Positions 43,781-51,857 of a DNA stretch of 64,000 bases are shown one piece after another. The notes beneath the pieces were generated by a model. The model was not told where the DNA came from. It did not search any database and saw nothing but the letters and a program-made list of their open reading frames with translations. Origin of the DNA: Paenibacillus aurantius (lineage in GTDB: Bacteria > Bacillota > Bacilli > Paenibacillales > NBRC-103111); the NCBI RefSeq assembly GCF_032268605.1, contig NZ_CP130318.1, forward strand, positions 5,968,501-6,032,500, given 5' to 3'. Every line of letters starts with the position of its first letter. Position 1 is the stretch's first letter. A program made the translations under genes and the position numbers.

Positions 43781-43872
43781 GCCTTATCCGTTAGTGTTGT
43801 TCTGCTTTCCCCTTGATCCTCGTGCGCATACGGAGGTTTTCCCGCCAGCAAAGTTACCGGATAAGGCACTAG
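43781..43872 (-). repeat. R1 repeat copy D, complete with both inverted ends
   Basis: The left end GCCTTATCCG (43781-43790) and right end CGGATAAGGC (43858-43867) are perfect inverted repeats, 87 bp end to end. On the minus strand it reads CTAGTGCCTTATCCGGTAAC, CTGGCGGGAAAACCTCCG, GCGCACGAGGATC. It lies directly after the alpha/beta hydrolase stop (TAA, two bases before the CTAG) in the same orientation. Confidence 0.8.
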
Positions 43873-43873
43873 C

Positions 43874-44875
43874 TTACGCGTCGATTAACTTCGGCTTCGG
43901 CTGGTTCTTGCGGACATTCTCGAACAGAAAGTTCATCGTCCGCTTGATGTACTCCTTCTTGTGGGAGGAATTATAGATCAGCTCATGCCGGCCGTCCGGA
44001 AGCAGCCACAGGCGGCTGGCGGGATTCGCCTTCTGGGTTTGGAAGAAATTCACGATTCCCTGGTAAGGGGCCTTGTCATCCTTCTGACCATGAATAAGGA
44101 ACAGCGGGATGCTGTACTCCGTCGTCTTGACCGTGTGGGAAGGAACCTGCTGCAGGTTGAAGCCGCTGATGAATGGCAGCATGAGGTTCACTAGAAACAC
44201 GGACGGGAAACGCGGCAGGATGTCCAGCTTCTGCTTCATATTGAAGAACATCGTATCCTTGTCGAGAATGAACGTGCTGTCGAGGATCATTCCGTTGATA
44301 TCGGTGCTGTGCAGGGCCGCCTGGAGAGCGGTGCCCGCCCCCATGGAGAAGCCCCAGATGTACACCTGCTCGTCCCCGCGTTTCTTGACGTACTGAATGG
44401 CGCCGAGCAGGTCCTTCGACTCAAGAATGCCGCCCGTCACCTTCGCCCCGCGGGCAAAGGCGTAGTCGAACATCAGGATGTTGAACCGGTTGGCGTGAAG
44501 CTCCTTCGCCAGCTCGTACATCGGGACCCACGGCTCCTCGCGGTTCGCTCCATAGCCGTGCGACAGAATAACGGTATTCTTCGACAAGCCAGGGATGTAC
44601 CAGCCGTCGATCATCCTCATGGCGTTCGAGCTCGGGAACTCGACTTCCTTATAATCGAGGCCCGCGGCTTTCTTCGGATTCGACAGGAGCGGAGGTACCT
44701 TCGGGCTCTCCAGCGTATAGGCGATATAGGCGTAGAAGCTGACAATCGAGCTCATGGTGAACAAAATCAGGAACAAGGAGATGAACCAGACCTTCATGCG
44801 TCTGCTAAAGCGCGGCTTCTTTATGATAACGCTTTCATTATATAAGATCGGCGAACGGGAAGCGGGAATACTCAT
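43874..44875 (-). CDS. Membrane-anchored alpha/beta hydrolase
   Basis: 333-residue protein with a cytoplasmic N-terminus of about 27 residues, one membrane helix (about 28-52), then an outward-facing hydrolase domain. The oxyanion segment VILSHGYGANRE, nucleophile GFSMGAG, acid LIHGQKDDKAP and His in LLPDGRHELIYN define the triad. The layout matches the YqkD/YfhM-type bacterial hydrolases, possibly acting on lipids or peptides at the cell surface. An R1 repeat starts immediately after the stop. Confidence 0.87.
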   Translation of the reverse strand: MSIPASRSPILYNESVIIKKPRFSRRMKVWFISLFLILFTMSSIVSFYAYIAYTLESPKVPPLLSNPKKAAGLDYKEVEFPSSNAMRMIDGWYIPGLSKNTVILSHGYGANREEPWVPMYELAKELHANRFNILMFDYAFARGAKVTGGILESKDLLGAIQYVKKRGDEQVYIWGFSMGAGTALQAALHSTDINGMILDSTFILDKDTMFFNMKQKLDILPRFPSVFLVNLMLPFISGFNLQQVPSHTVKTTEYSIPLFLIHGQKDDKAPYQGIVNFFQTQKANPASRLWLLPDGRHELIYNSSHKKEYIKRTMNFLFENVRKNQPKPKLIDA

Positions 44876-45072
44876 GAAGCATCGATCCTCTCGGTTGTGA
44901 TCACACTAGAATATGAATTTTCGGAAAATTCTAACTTAGTTATATTGTAACCTTTTAGAGGGACGAACGGGTTAAAGGGCCATTACTTTTGTATTACAAA
45001 ATATTACACGATTTTTGGGTCTTCGTGCCGTGGTAACCGGGACTTTGGGCCTGGCTTTCAGGCAAAAGAGCC

Positions 45073-45170
45073 CTAGTGCCTTATCCGGTAACTCTGTAGG
45101 CGGAGAAAACCTCTGTAGGCGCGCGAAAATCCATAGGCAAGCAGAGCCTTATTGGCGGATAAGGCCCTAG
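45073..45170 (+). repeat. R1 repeat copy C, complete with both inverted ends
   Basis: CTAGTGCCTTATCCG at the left and CGGATAAGGCCCTAG at the right, GCCTTATCCG to CGGATAAGGC spanning 88 bp (45078-45165). The interior has GGCGGAGAAAACCTC and GCGCGCGAAAATCCATAGG, the latter shared with copy F. The outermost CCTAG occurs at both ends and may be a target duplication or part of the inverted repeat. Confidence 0.8.
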
Positions 45171-45256
45171 CGGCTGATTTTATCGTTCCAGCTTTCCGAT
45201 CTTGAACGCCTTCCGCGAGCTCTGCTGTCCCGCCCCGCCATCCCGCTGCGGCCGGG

Positions 45257-45500
45257 ATAGCGGAATCGCCCGCCGGCCTGCCGCGGGCAACCGCTCGAAG
45301 ATAGCGGAACTCCGGTGCGCTACCCCCCCCTTTTGCCTAGTTGCTCAAAAGATAGAGGAACTCAGGTTCGTTATATCCGGCCAATCCGGTCAAAAAGAGC
45401 GGCTGGGGAAAAATTTTTCAAAAATAGAGGAACGGAGTTCCTCTACCGTTTCTGACCCCTCTCCAAAAGGGAGAATAAAGGAACCGAGTTCCTTAATTCG
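45257..45500. repeat. R2 tandem array, second locus
   Basis: Units start with ATAGCGG or ATAGAGG (last one ATAAAGG) at 45257, 45301, 45352, 45424 and 45475 (steps 44, 51, 72, 51 bp). Examples are ATAGAGGAACGGAGTTCCTCTA and AAGGAACCGAGTTCCTT, near-perfect palindromes. The array follows R1 copy C, just as the array at 2056 follows copy A. The whole 44876-45647 gap contains no supported gene. Confidence 0.75.
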
Positions 45501-45647
45501 CCAAGGGAGCCGGGCTATTCCTGCCCGCGGCTGAACCTTTTATCCTTTCTTAATCCTTCGTTTACGGTTTGGAAAGAAACGGACCTTATTCTATTAGTAA
45601 AGACGCGAAGCGTTAATCACTAAAGTGAACAAAGGAGCTGGGAGCGA

Positions 45648-46340
45648 ATGGATGGACAGCAGGTAAGCAAGGAGAAAAGGTTTTACCGGATGACAGCTTT
45701 GGGGCTGATGGCGGGAAGCTTGCTCGTTCTGATCTTTCGGGGGATGCATGGGGATCTTCCGGCCGGGGATGCGCACGCCGCGATGGGCTTCATCGCCCAT
45801 CATCCCTTCTACAAAGGGGTTCACTTGGGTGCGGTGGTCGGGGTCATGGTGACCGTACTGGGGTTGGTTTCCTTCGTCGGTACTTTGAAGAACGGCTCCG
45901 CCCGGCTCGTTGGCTGGCTGAGCGCCTCCATTGCTTCGGTTGGGGCGGCCGTCCACATTATGGAGCATTCCATCGACGGCCATGCCGGGGAAACGCTCGC
46001 CCATACTTGGGAAGCGGCTTCCGTCGCGGAGCAAGCGGGTATCGAGCATTCGGCCGGAACCATCTTTGTCGCCCTCCATGGTCCGGCACTGGTCGGCATC
46101 AGCATGCTCTGGGCGCTGGCCGTGTTGCTGCTCGCCCGGGTGAGTCGGCTGGAAGGATACCGCTCCTGGCTGTTCTGGTCGGGGTCGATTGTGAGCGCCC
46201 TGACCTTCGTCCTGTGTCTGATCCAGTTCCTCTACCCGGATTTCATTCCCGGCGTTCTCATCTTCGGCCTGCTGGTTTCCCTTGTGCAGCTTTGGATCTT
46301 TTCGCTTGGCGCAGCCTTGTGGCGGCGAAGCCTCCGGTAG
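45648..46340 (+). CDS. Polytopic membrane protein, DUF4386-like
   Basis: 230-residue protein with six to seven helices. The pattern fits the DUF4386-type group: TALGLMAGSLLVLIFRGM at the start, a His-containing central helix (AAVHIMEHSIDGHAGE) and GISMLWALAVLLLARVSRLEGY. AAAGGAGCTGGGAG precedes the ATG. It is a single gene with no functional context. Identity is moderate only. Confidence 0.65.
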   Translation: MDGQQVSKEKRFYRMTALGLMAGSLLVLIFRGMHGDLPAGDAHAAMGFIAHHPFYKGVHLGAVVGVMVTVLGLVSFVGTLKNGSARLVGWLSASIASVGAAVHIMEHSIDGHAGETLAHTWEAASVAEQAGIEHSAGTIFVALHGPALVGISMLWALAVLLLARVSRLEGYRSWLFWSGSIVSALTFVLCLIQFLYPDFIPGVLIFGLLVSLVQLWIFSLGAALWRRSLR

Positions 46341-46433
46341 CCGGCCGAACGGGTCAATGTCGCGGCTTGCGTTCGGTCTGATGGAAGGGCGCAGCGCTGG
46401 CCGCCCCTCTTCAGGCTTTGCCGCGAGAACGGA

Positions 46434-47216
46434 TCATGCCCCGGTAAAGCGGATCATCCGCTCCCGCCACGGAGTCTCCCGGTAGGCCGCGCCAATGCCC
46501 TTCTCCCGCGCGGAGGCCTTGGGCACTTCCTTGAACCGGAAGGAACCCGACGCTCCCTCGACCAGCGGACTCGGGGTAAGCCGGACGGTTTCCCTGTCCT
46601 CCCAACTGGCGCGGATCTTCTGCCTCCCGAGAAAATGAAACGTCTCGGCGAAGCCCCCGGCATAGAAGCGGAGAGGCTCTCCGGGCTCCTGCAGGCTGAC
46701 AAAAAGCGACAGGGTGTCGCAGAACTGCAGCACCTCAAGGTGGTAGGCGATATCCTTCCCCGCTTCTTCCCCCGTCCAGCCGTTCCCGGCCTTGATGGCG
46801 CCCCGGCGCTGCTGCTCCCAAGCGAGGAACCGGTCCACGCCGTCCTTCTCGATGTCTCCCAGCCCGCCTATCCGGTCTTCGTGGAAGAACGAAGCGTAGT
46901 GCAGGGAGTTCAGCAGGGCGGCGTATTCATTGCGCTCCTGAACCTCATCCACCCCCTGCCGGTAATACGGCAGCTTCAGTCCGACGGGCAGATCCCGGAA
47001 GCTGTACGGCCGCTGCTCCCTGTCGTTCCACATCGGATGAACGTCCAGCGGGATCCAGCCCCGGTCGTGCTCCTGGATGGCAAGCCGTACGTCCTCATAG
47101 AGCACCGAGCCGGTCAGGCTCTCATCCTTCCAGAACCCTGCGGCCGCTCCCGAGAAGCGGGCGTGGTCATCCTGCGCGGTCATGACCCATACATCGTCGA
47201 GCTCATATACGATCAT
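46434..47216 (-). CDS. DUF3891 family protein
   Basis: 260-residue soluble protein. Recognised features are the N-terminal DDHARFSGAAAGFW, IQEHDRGWIPLDVHPMWND and the central SLHYASFFHED, a His/Asp pattern that suggests a metal-dependent, HD-like fold. The family has no established function. GGGGAGG precedes the ATG. The next gene upstream on this strand, DUF72, is 36 bp away and probably co-transcribed. Confidence 0.8.
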   Translation of the reverse strand: MIVYELDDVWVMTAQDDHARFSGAAAGFWKDESLTGSVLYEDVRLAIQEHDRGWIPLDVHPMWNDREQRPYSFRDLPVGLKLPYYRQGVDEVQERNEYAALLNSLHYASFFHEDRIGGLGDIEKDGVDRFLAWEQQRRGAIKAGNGWTGEEAGKDIAYHLEVLQFCDTLSLFVSLQEPGEPLRFYAGGFAETFHFLGRQKIRASWEDRETVRLTPSPLVEGASGSFRFKEVPKASAREKGIGAAYRETPWRERMIRFTGA

Positions 47217-47252
47217 AAGCGGTTCCTCCCCTTATTTGTTTCCTGGCCGAAC

Positions 47253-48116
47253 CTAACCCCCTTCGAACAAATCCAGCTGCTCCGGCTGATCCCTCGCGGG
47301 GTCCGGCACCTCCATGCCGAGGAGCTCCATCATCTGCTTGGCGTTGGCCGCCGCATCCCCACCAGAATTGTTATTGAACACGACGCACAGCCCGGCGCAC
47401 TCCTGCTCCAGCTGCAGGAGCTTGTCCTTCCACTCCTCGAGCTCGTCCCGGCTGTACCGGTACAGGTAGCGCACCTCCCGCCAATTCGGTGAGCCTCCCT
47501 GGTTCCAGCCGGCCGCGTTGCGACCGTGGAAGCGCACGACGGTAAGCTCCGGGTGGGTGGCGGCGAGCACCGCCGGGATGGACCCCGGCCCCGCCTGCGG
47601 TTCGTCGCAGACGCTGTGGATCCAGCCCTCCCGGCGCATGAAGTCGAGCGTCCGCTCCCTCATCTCTCCCTCGAACCAGCTCTGATGGCGGAATTCGAGC
47701 GCCACCGGCAGGCCGTGCATCAGCTCCTTCGTCAGCCGCAGCAGCCCGACATTCTCGCGCGTGCAGTCGAACCAGGGCGGGTACTGGAACAGCACCGCCG
47801 TCAGCTTGCCGGCCTCCACCACCGGCTGAATCGACTCCCGGAAGGCCCGGAACATCTCGTCCCGGCTCTCAAAAGGATTCGGCCCGCGCAGGTGGCCGGT
47901 CATGCCTTGATAAGCCTTGACGAGGAACCCGAAGCCGGGAGGGGTCTCGTCCACCCATTTGGTATAATTACGCAGCGATTGCACGGCATAGAACGAGCTG
48001 TCCACCTCCACGACCGAAAAATGCTTGGCATAGGCCGAAAGCTTGTGACGTCTCGCCTCCGCATCCGGGTACAGGTCATCATGATCCCCCCATCCCGTCA
48101 GTCCGATCCGGATCAT
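47253..48116 (-). CDS. DUF72 family protein (YunF-like)
   Basis: 287-residue TIM-barrel-like protein. Diagnostic segments are IGLTGWGDHDDLYP, FSVVEVDSSFYAVQ, FLVKAYQGMTGH, VALEFRHQSWF, VVRFHGRN and the closing VVFNNNSGGDAAANAKQM. The family is widespread and uncharacterised, with a likely sugar- or nucleic-acid-related role. GGAGGGAGGAAG precedes the ATG. It is the first gene of a two-gene unit with DUF3891. Confidence 0.88.
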   Translation of the reverse strand: MIRIGLTGWGDHDDLYPDAEARRHKLSAYAKHFSVVEVDSSFYAVQSLRNYTKWVDETPPGFGFLVKAYQGMTGHLRGPNPFESRDEMFRAFRESIQPVVEAGKLTAVLFQYPPWFDCTRENVGLLRLTKELMHGLPVALEFRHQSWFEGEMRERTLDFMRREGWIHSVCDEPQAGPGSIPAVLAATHPELTVVRFHGRNAAGWNQGGSPNWREVRYLYRYSRDELEEWKDKLLQLEQECAGLCVVFNNNSGGDAAANAKQMMELLGMEVPDPARDQPEQLDLFEGG

Positions 48117-48307
48117 CCCGCTTCCTCCCTCCTGTTCTCTTGTACCCTTACCTTACCAAAAAAAGCCCCCTGCCGAAACAAAGAACGGCCCGGTCGTCCT
48201 TACCCGATCCGTATAGTCCTGGGGGTGCCGGCCGGATGGGGGCTTCCGGACGCAAAGCCAGCTGTCAGGCACGGATTTACCGGGGAAGGAAGACCGGCTG
48301 TGCGGGG

Positions 48308-48318
48308 TATGGTATAAT
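48308..48318 (+). promoter_or_regulatory. Extended -10 promoter
   Basis: TATGGTATAAT, an extended -10 about 38 bp before the small membrane protein start at 48356. Confidence 0.5.
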
Positions 48319-48355
48319 CTTACTTACAAGTTTTCCAGAAAAGGGGAGTCGTTTC

Positions 48356-48544
48356 ATGCACTTCATGTGGTCCAGCTTTTTGATCCAGCTCTTCTCGGTG
48401 CTCCTATTTGTGCTTGTGATCGTCCTGATCCTTAAGCTGCCGGGCCTCTTCCGCCGGGTAACCCGGCAGGAGCAGGAGATTCAAGGGTTGAAGGCGCAGC
48501 TTGCCGATCTGAACAACCGGCTGCCGGAAGACGCCGGGAAATAG
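48356..48544 (+). CDS. Small membrane protein with coiled-coil tail, 62 residues
   Basis: MHFMWSSFLIQ start, one strong membrane helix (about 8-29), then a charged heptad-like tail EQEIQGLKAQLADLNNRLPED. The start is fixed by AAGGGGAG seven bases upstream and a promoter at 48308-48318; longer in-frame extensions upstream have no site. A terminator follows. Such helix plus coiled-coil miniproteins often act as scaffolds of larger membrane complexes; no partner is known. Confidence 0.72.
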   Translation: MHFMWSSFLIQLFSVLLFVLVIVLILKLPGLFRRVTRQEQEIQGLKAQLADLNNRLPEDAGK

Positions 48545-48570
48545 CTCCGACGGGTGTCCGAACCAGACAA

Positions 48571-48638
48571 AAACCCCTAAGCCGAACAAGCGGATGTCAG
48601 GAATCTCCTCTTCCGCTTGCCCGGTTTGGGGCTTTTTT
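48571..48638. terminator. Long-stem terminator
   Basis: AAACCCC...CAAGCGGA pairs with TCCGCTTG...GGGG and is followed by CTTTTTTT on the plus strand. Confidence 0.75.
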
Positions 48639-48649
48639 TCATTCTCCGT

Positions 48650-48735
48650 CCTGCGCTTACGGGATTTGCCCGGAAATTTTTATCCTCTCCCCTGCCTCCG
48701 GATTTCCCGCCAACAAAGTTACCGGATAAGGACTA
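48650..48735 (-). repeat. R1 repeat copy E, overlapping a stop codon
   Basis: On the minus strand TAGTCCTTATCCGGTAAC, TTTGTTGGCGGGAAA. The TAG is the stop codon of the Cry-like gene. The inverted right end is degenerate (CCGTAAGCGC at about 48650-48660). Confidence 0.7.
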
Positions 48736-50118
48736 AGGCCTCTTCGGGATGCCGGATGCCGCCAGCTGCTTCCAGTGCTTGTTCACCGGCGTCATCAGCT
48801 TCTCCAGGCTGTCCAGCTTGGCTTGGTAGCTCGATACGATGCCGCGGTAATAGCTGTCCCGGGCCGGCTGGCAATCGTCCTTGCCAGAGTGGTAGTGGTC
48901 CTTGTCCTTCCGGTAATCCTCATACTTCTGGCTCGTATACTTGGCGTAAGGGTCTTCGAAGTACCAGTACGTGAAGCTGGTGCAGCTGGCAGCCGCTCCT
49001 CCGTGGCAGTAGGAGTCGGTGTGGCTCTTCGGCTCGGAGATACTCACGAGATGAGCGGCCCGCTGTGTTTTCAGATCGGCCTTGACGAGCGGGTAAGGCC
49101 CGCTGTCCGGATCGGTCACATAGCTGATGTAATTGCCCGCCTGCTCCTTGACCTTCTGGCTGTATTGGGAGTTCTGGGGTGCCTGGTGGTTCTCGAGCAT
49201 TGCCTTCTCCTCCAGCAGGCTTAGATGGAGGGAAGCGGCGGAGACGAAGACGGCCAGTCCGGGCTTGCGGAAATCTTTCTCCTGCAAGGTTCCCACCACC
49301 TCGGTCACGCGGGAGATGTAGTCGTCAAGCTGGGCCTGCTTCTCGTTAACCGGCTTCGAGATCCCCCGGTAATTGCTGTCAAGATCGAGAAGCACTCCCT
49401 TCACCTTGCCGTCCAGGCTCTCGATGTCGAGGTGAACGATGTCCTGCTTGATCATGTCCGCTAGGGACTTGAAGATGGCCTGCCAGTCCGTTTTGTTGCC
49501 CGGGAAGATAACCGGCAGGATGGCCGCTCCAATAATGTTGAAGGGCTCGGGAAGAAGCCAAACGAGGCCCTCGCCGAACTTGATCAGCGTTTCCCAATCC
49601 GGGGTATCCGATGCGGCCAGAACTTGGGGAAGCGGCGTCCGCACCGGCTCGGGATACGAGAGCTGGACGGTTGTCTCCTGCACGGAGGCATGGGTCAGAA
49701 AATAGATCATGACGGACTGGTTTGTCGTCCTTCGCAGGAGGGCGGTATTCTTCGGGATGGCCCCGTAGTCCTCCTGCAGGTAGCTGAACTGTTCCTCGAG
49801 CGGGACCTCGCCCTCCAGAAGAGGGCTGAACCGCGTGACTTCCCCGGAAGCGCACGCCTTCCGGATCGAGAGGAGCTTCTCCTCGGCGGGAGAAAGCGGC
49901 GGAAACCCGGAAGCCGGGGTAACCGGCACTCCCGTGCTGCGGTTCGCCCAAACGGAATCCGCGGCAGCCTGAACCTGGGGGCTTTCGTCCCCTCCCTCCC
50001 ACTCGACGCCTCCCTGTGCCGCCGCGGCGGCCAACTGGCCGGCCAGCTTCCGCCGGAGGTAACCGGCCGAATCGAGGGAGGGGGCAATGGATTCCAGAAC
50101 AAAGCGAATGGTCGTCAT
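48733..50118 (-). CDS. Protein resembling the pore-forming domain I of Cry delta-endotoxins
   Basis: 461-residue helical protein without a signal peptide. The central part resembles delta-endotoxin domain I: a hydrophobic helix (about 185-207, ending ILPVIFPG) then DWQAIFKSLADMIKQDI, an amphipathic stretch with DDYISRVTEVVGTLQ, and FVSAASLHLSLLEE (about 292-304), parallel to the Cry helix-7 region reading AQAANLHLLLL. The receptor-binding domains II and III are missing; instead there is a Tyr/Asp/Cys-rich tail (YWYFEDPYAKY, about 384-394). AGGAGG precedes the ATG at 50118. It is the last gene of an operon with a 2OG oxygenase and a PSDPDD-repeat protein. A pore-forming role is inference. Confidence 0.6.
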   Translation of the reverse strand: MTTIRFVLESIAPSLDSAGYLRRKLAGQLAAAAAQGGVEWEGGDESPQVQAAADSVWANRSTGVPVTPASGFPPLSPAEEKLLSIRKACASGEVTRFSPLLEGEVPLEEQFSYLQEDYGAIPKNTALLRRTTNQSVMIYFLTHASVQETTVQLSYPEPVRTPLPQVLAASDTPDWETLIKFGEGLVWLLPEPFNIIGAAILPVIFPGNKTDWQAIFKSLADMIKQDIVHLDIESLDGKVKGVLLDLDSNYRGISKPVNEKQAQLDDYISRVTEVVGTLQEKDFRKPGLAVFVSAASLHLSLLEEKAMLENHQAPQNSQYSQKVKEQAGNYISYVTDPDSGPYPLVKADLKTQRAAHLVSISEPKSHTDSYCHGGAAASCTSFTYWYFEDPYAKYTSQKYEDYRKDKDHYHSGKDDCQPARDSYYRGIVSSYQAKLDSLEKLMTPVNKHWKQLAASGIPKRP

Positions 50119-50140
50119 AAAAGTCCTCCTAACCAAGATA

Positions 50141-50180
50141 AAGCGGCAGCACCCTTCCTTTAACGGATGTGCTGCCGCTT
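50141..50180 (-). other. Perfect 12-bp stem-loop between operon genes
   Basis: AAGCGGCAGCAC/GTGCTGCCGCTT around a 16-base loop, in the 74-bp gap between the repeat protein and Cry-like genes. On the minus strand it is followed by TTTATCTT and then the AGGAGG site of the next gene, so it may be a partial terminator or a message stabiliser. Confidence 0.7.
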
Positions 50181-50192
50181 GTAGATTACTGA

Positions 50193-51053
50193 CTAGGCTT
50201 CTTTGTATTTTTGGGTCAGCGCCAGCTTTACCACCTCGGCGGCAACCGGGAAGGGCAGCGGCTGGTTTTTGTACTTGTAAGCGGCTATGCGGTGGTAAAT
50301 GTCATAATCGTTGAACACCTTGGACAGCTCGTCGATCAGGGCCATCTTGGCCGTAGCCGGCCATTTGAACGGCTCCGAAGAGGGACGGGTGGCCGCGATG
50401 AACTGCAGCGCCAGCAGCTGCTGCGGGAAGGTCAGCTTGTCGGACTTGACGAGGTCCCCGAGCTTCTCCCACGCCTTCGCATCCGAAATGCCAATCCAGT
50501 TCGTCAGCTTCTGGTCGATATCGCTCTTCTGCTGGGGGGTCAGGCTGGAGTTCTTGTTCGGGTTCTCCTTGTTGTATTTGTTCAGGATGTAGATAATGAA
50601 CGGTACTCCCACCGCCCCGAAGGCCATAATCCCCGTCATCAGCTTGGTATAGGTATCGGTTTTGTCGGGAGCCTGCCGGGCTTCCTGGGACAGCCGCTCC
50701 ATCCGGGCTTCCAGCCGGGTCAGCCGCAGGTCCACCTCGTCGTTGTCGTCGTCGACTTCTTCGCCGCCGCTCTCATCGTCATACACGTCGTCTTCTTCGG
50801 AAGAGAGGCTTTCGTCATCGGAATCACTCGGATCACTCGGATCACTGGGGTCGCTTGGGTCATCCGGGTCACTGGGATCGTCGGGATCGCTCGGATCGTC
50901 CGGATCACTGGGATCGTCGGGATCGCTCGGATCATCCGGATCACTGGGATCGTCGGGATCACTTGGATCGCTCGGGTCATCCGGATCGTCCGGCTCGGGG
51001 TCAACAGGCTCATTCGGGTCTACGGGCTCATACGGTTCTACGGGTTCTGGCAT
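50193..51053 (-). CDS. Membrane protein with Pro-Ser-Asp tandem repeats
   Basis: 286-residue protein of unusual build. Residues 1-21 are Pro/Glu-rich (EPYEPVDPNEPVDP), and 22-78 are tandem repeats of PSDPDD (about nine units). An acidic stretch (79-107), a coiled-coil segment (LRLTRLEARMERLSQEA, 109-125), one membrane helix (about 138-157) and a helical C-terminal domain of about 115 residues follow. No signal peptide is seen. It starts 23 bp after the oxygenase gene with GAAGGAG. The many prolines make it a plausible substrate of that oxygenase; nothing in the sequence proves it. Confidence 0.8.
   Translation of the reverse strand: MPEPVEPYEPVDPNEPVDPEPDDPDDPSDPSDPDDPSDPDDPSDPDDPSDPDDPSDPDDPSDPDDPSDPSDPSDPSDSDDESLSSEEDDVYDDESGGEEVDDDNDEVDLRLTRLEARMERLSQEARQAPDKTDTYTKLMTGIMAFGAVGVPFIIYILNKYNKENPNKNSSLTPQQKSDIDQKLTNWIGISDAKAWEKLGDLVKSDKLTFPQQLLALQFIAATRPSSEPFKWPATAKMALIDELSKVFNDYDIYHRIAAYKYKNQPLPFPVAAEVVKLALTQKYKEA
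50850..50978 (-). repeat. 18/36-bp coding minisatellite
   Basis: DNA encoding the PSDPDD repeats. A 36-bp unit beginning ATCACTGGGATCGTCGGG (plus strand) recurs nearly identically at least twice, so the array expanded recently and is likely to vary in length. Confidence 0.75.
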
Positions 51054-51076
51054 AAGGGAAAGTCTCCTTCCGGGTA

Positions 51077-51814
51077 TTAGGTATAAAAGAAACCACAGAG
51101 CGCCAGGCGCTCTCTCTCCGCCGTTACCACCGGCGTTACGAAATGCTTGTAATGGTCGGCGCTTTCCTCCACGTCGAGCAGCGTCAACTGGTTGAACTTA
51201 GGCGGAACGGGTGTCTCGGCCCCCTGCCGGTTCACCATCGTCAGAACCCCTCCCCACTCCGGGTTCCAATCCGGGGTCCAGTTGAAGATAAAAGCCAGCC
51301 GGCGCCGCGTTCCGTCCTTCTTCCGGCTCCGGTCCGAATGGGGGCCGAGGTAATGCCCGGGGCCGTAACGGGTGACACCGACAATATCCGCGCTGACCGG
51401 ATGAATGCCGGTTACCCTCTCGATGAAGCCGAACCATTCCGGTGAGCTTAGCGCGGCCGACAGCCGGCAGACCGCATGCTTCCCGCAGCTGCGGTGCGGG
51501 GTCCATTGGTCATACAGGTATGTAAAGATTTGGCGGTCCCGGGCCAGCTGAAGCTGGTCCTCCAACAGGCCGCGGACCGCGGGAGTCAGCTTCTCCACGG
51601 AAGCGCTGCACACCCCGTTGTGAAACCGCAGCTTAAATTCCTCCCGAACCTCTTCCAGACTCGCCCCGACCTCCAGGGCTTCTTCGGAGGACAGAATGTC
51701 CGGAATATGGACATACTGCCTGCTCCGAAAGTGGAGCTCCGCCTCCCGGATCCCTTCTTCACCGGCTGCCCACAGGTAAGGCCGTTCCACCGTATACTCT
51801 TTCATCTCCTTCAT
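51077..51814 (-). CDS. 2OG-Fe(II) oxygenase, prolyl 4-hydroxylase-like
   Basis: 245-residue soluble dioxygenase. The iron ligands are visible as H159-S-D161 in GPHSDRS and H224 in HYKHFVTPV, with R236 in ERERLAL as the 2-oxoglutarate-binding residue; FIFNWTPDWNPEWGG is the family's central strand pair. Members hydroxylate prolines or other residues using oxygen and 2-oxoglutarate. The start is at 51814, eight bases after AAAGGGGGTG. It is the first gene of an operon with a proline-rich repeat protein and a Cry-like protein, which suggests its target is one of these. Confidence 0.85.
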   Translation of the reverse strand: MKEMKEYTVERPYLWAAGEEGIREAELHFRSRQYVHIPDILSSEEALEVGASLEEVREEFKLRFHNGVCSASVEKLTPAVRGLLEDQLQLARDRQIFTYLYDQWTPHRSCGKHAVCRLSAALSSPEWFGFIERVTGIHPVSADIVGVTRYGPGHYLGPHSDRSRKKDGTRRRLAFIFNWTPDWNPEWGGVLTMVNRQGAETPVPPKFNQLTLLDVEESADHYKHFVTPVVTAERERLALCGFFYT

Positions 51815-51857
51815 ATCCATCACCCCCTTTCGCGGCAGAGCGGCGGCCAGCCGTTTG

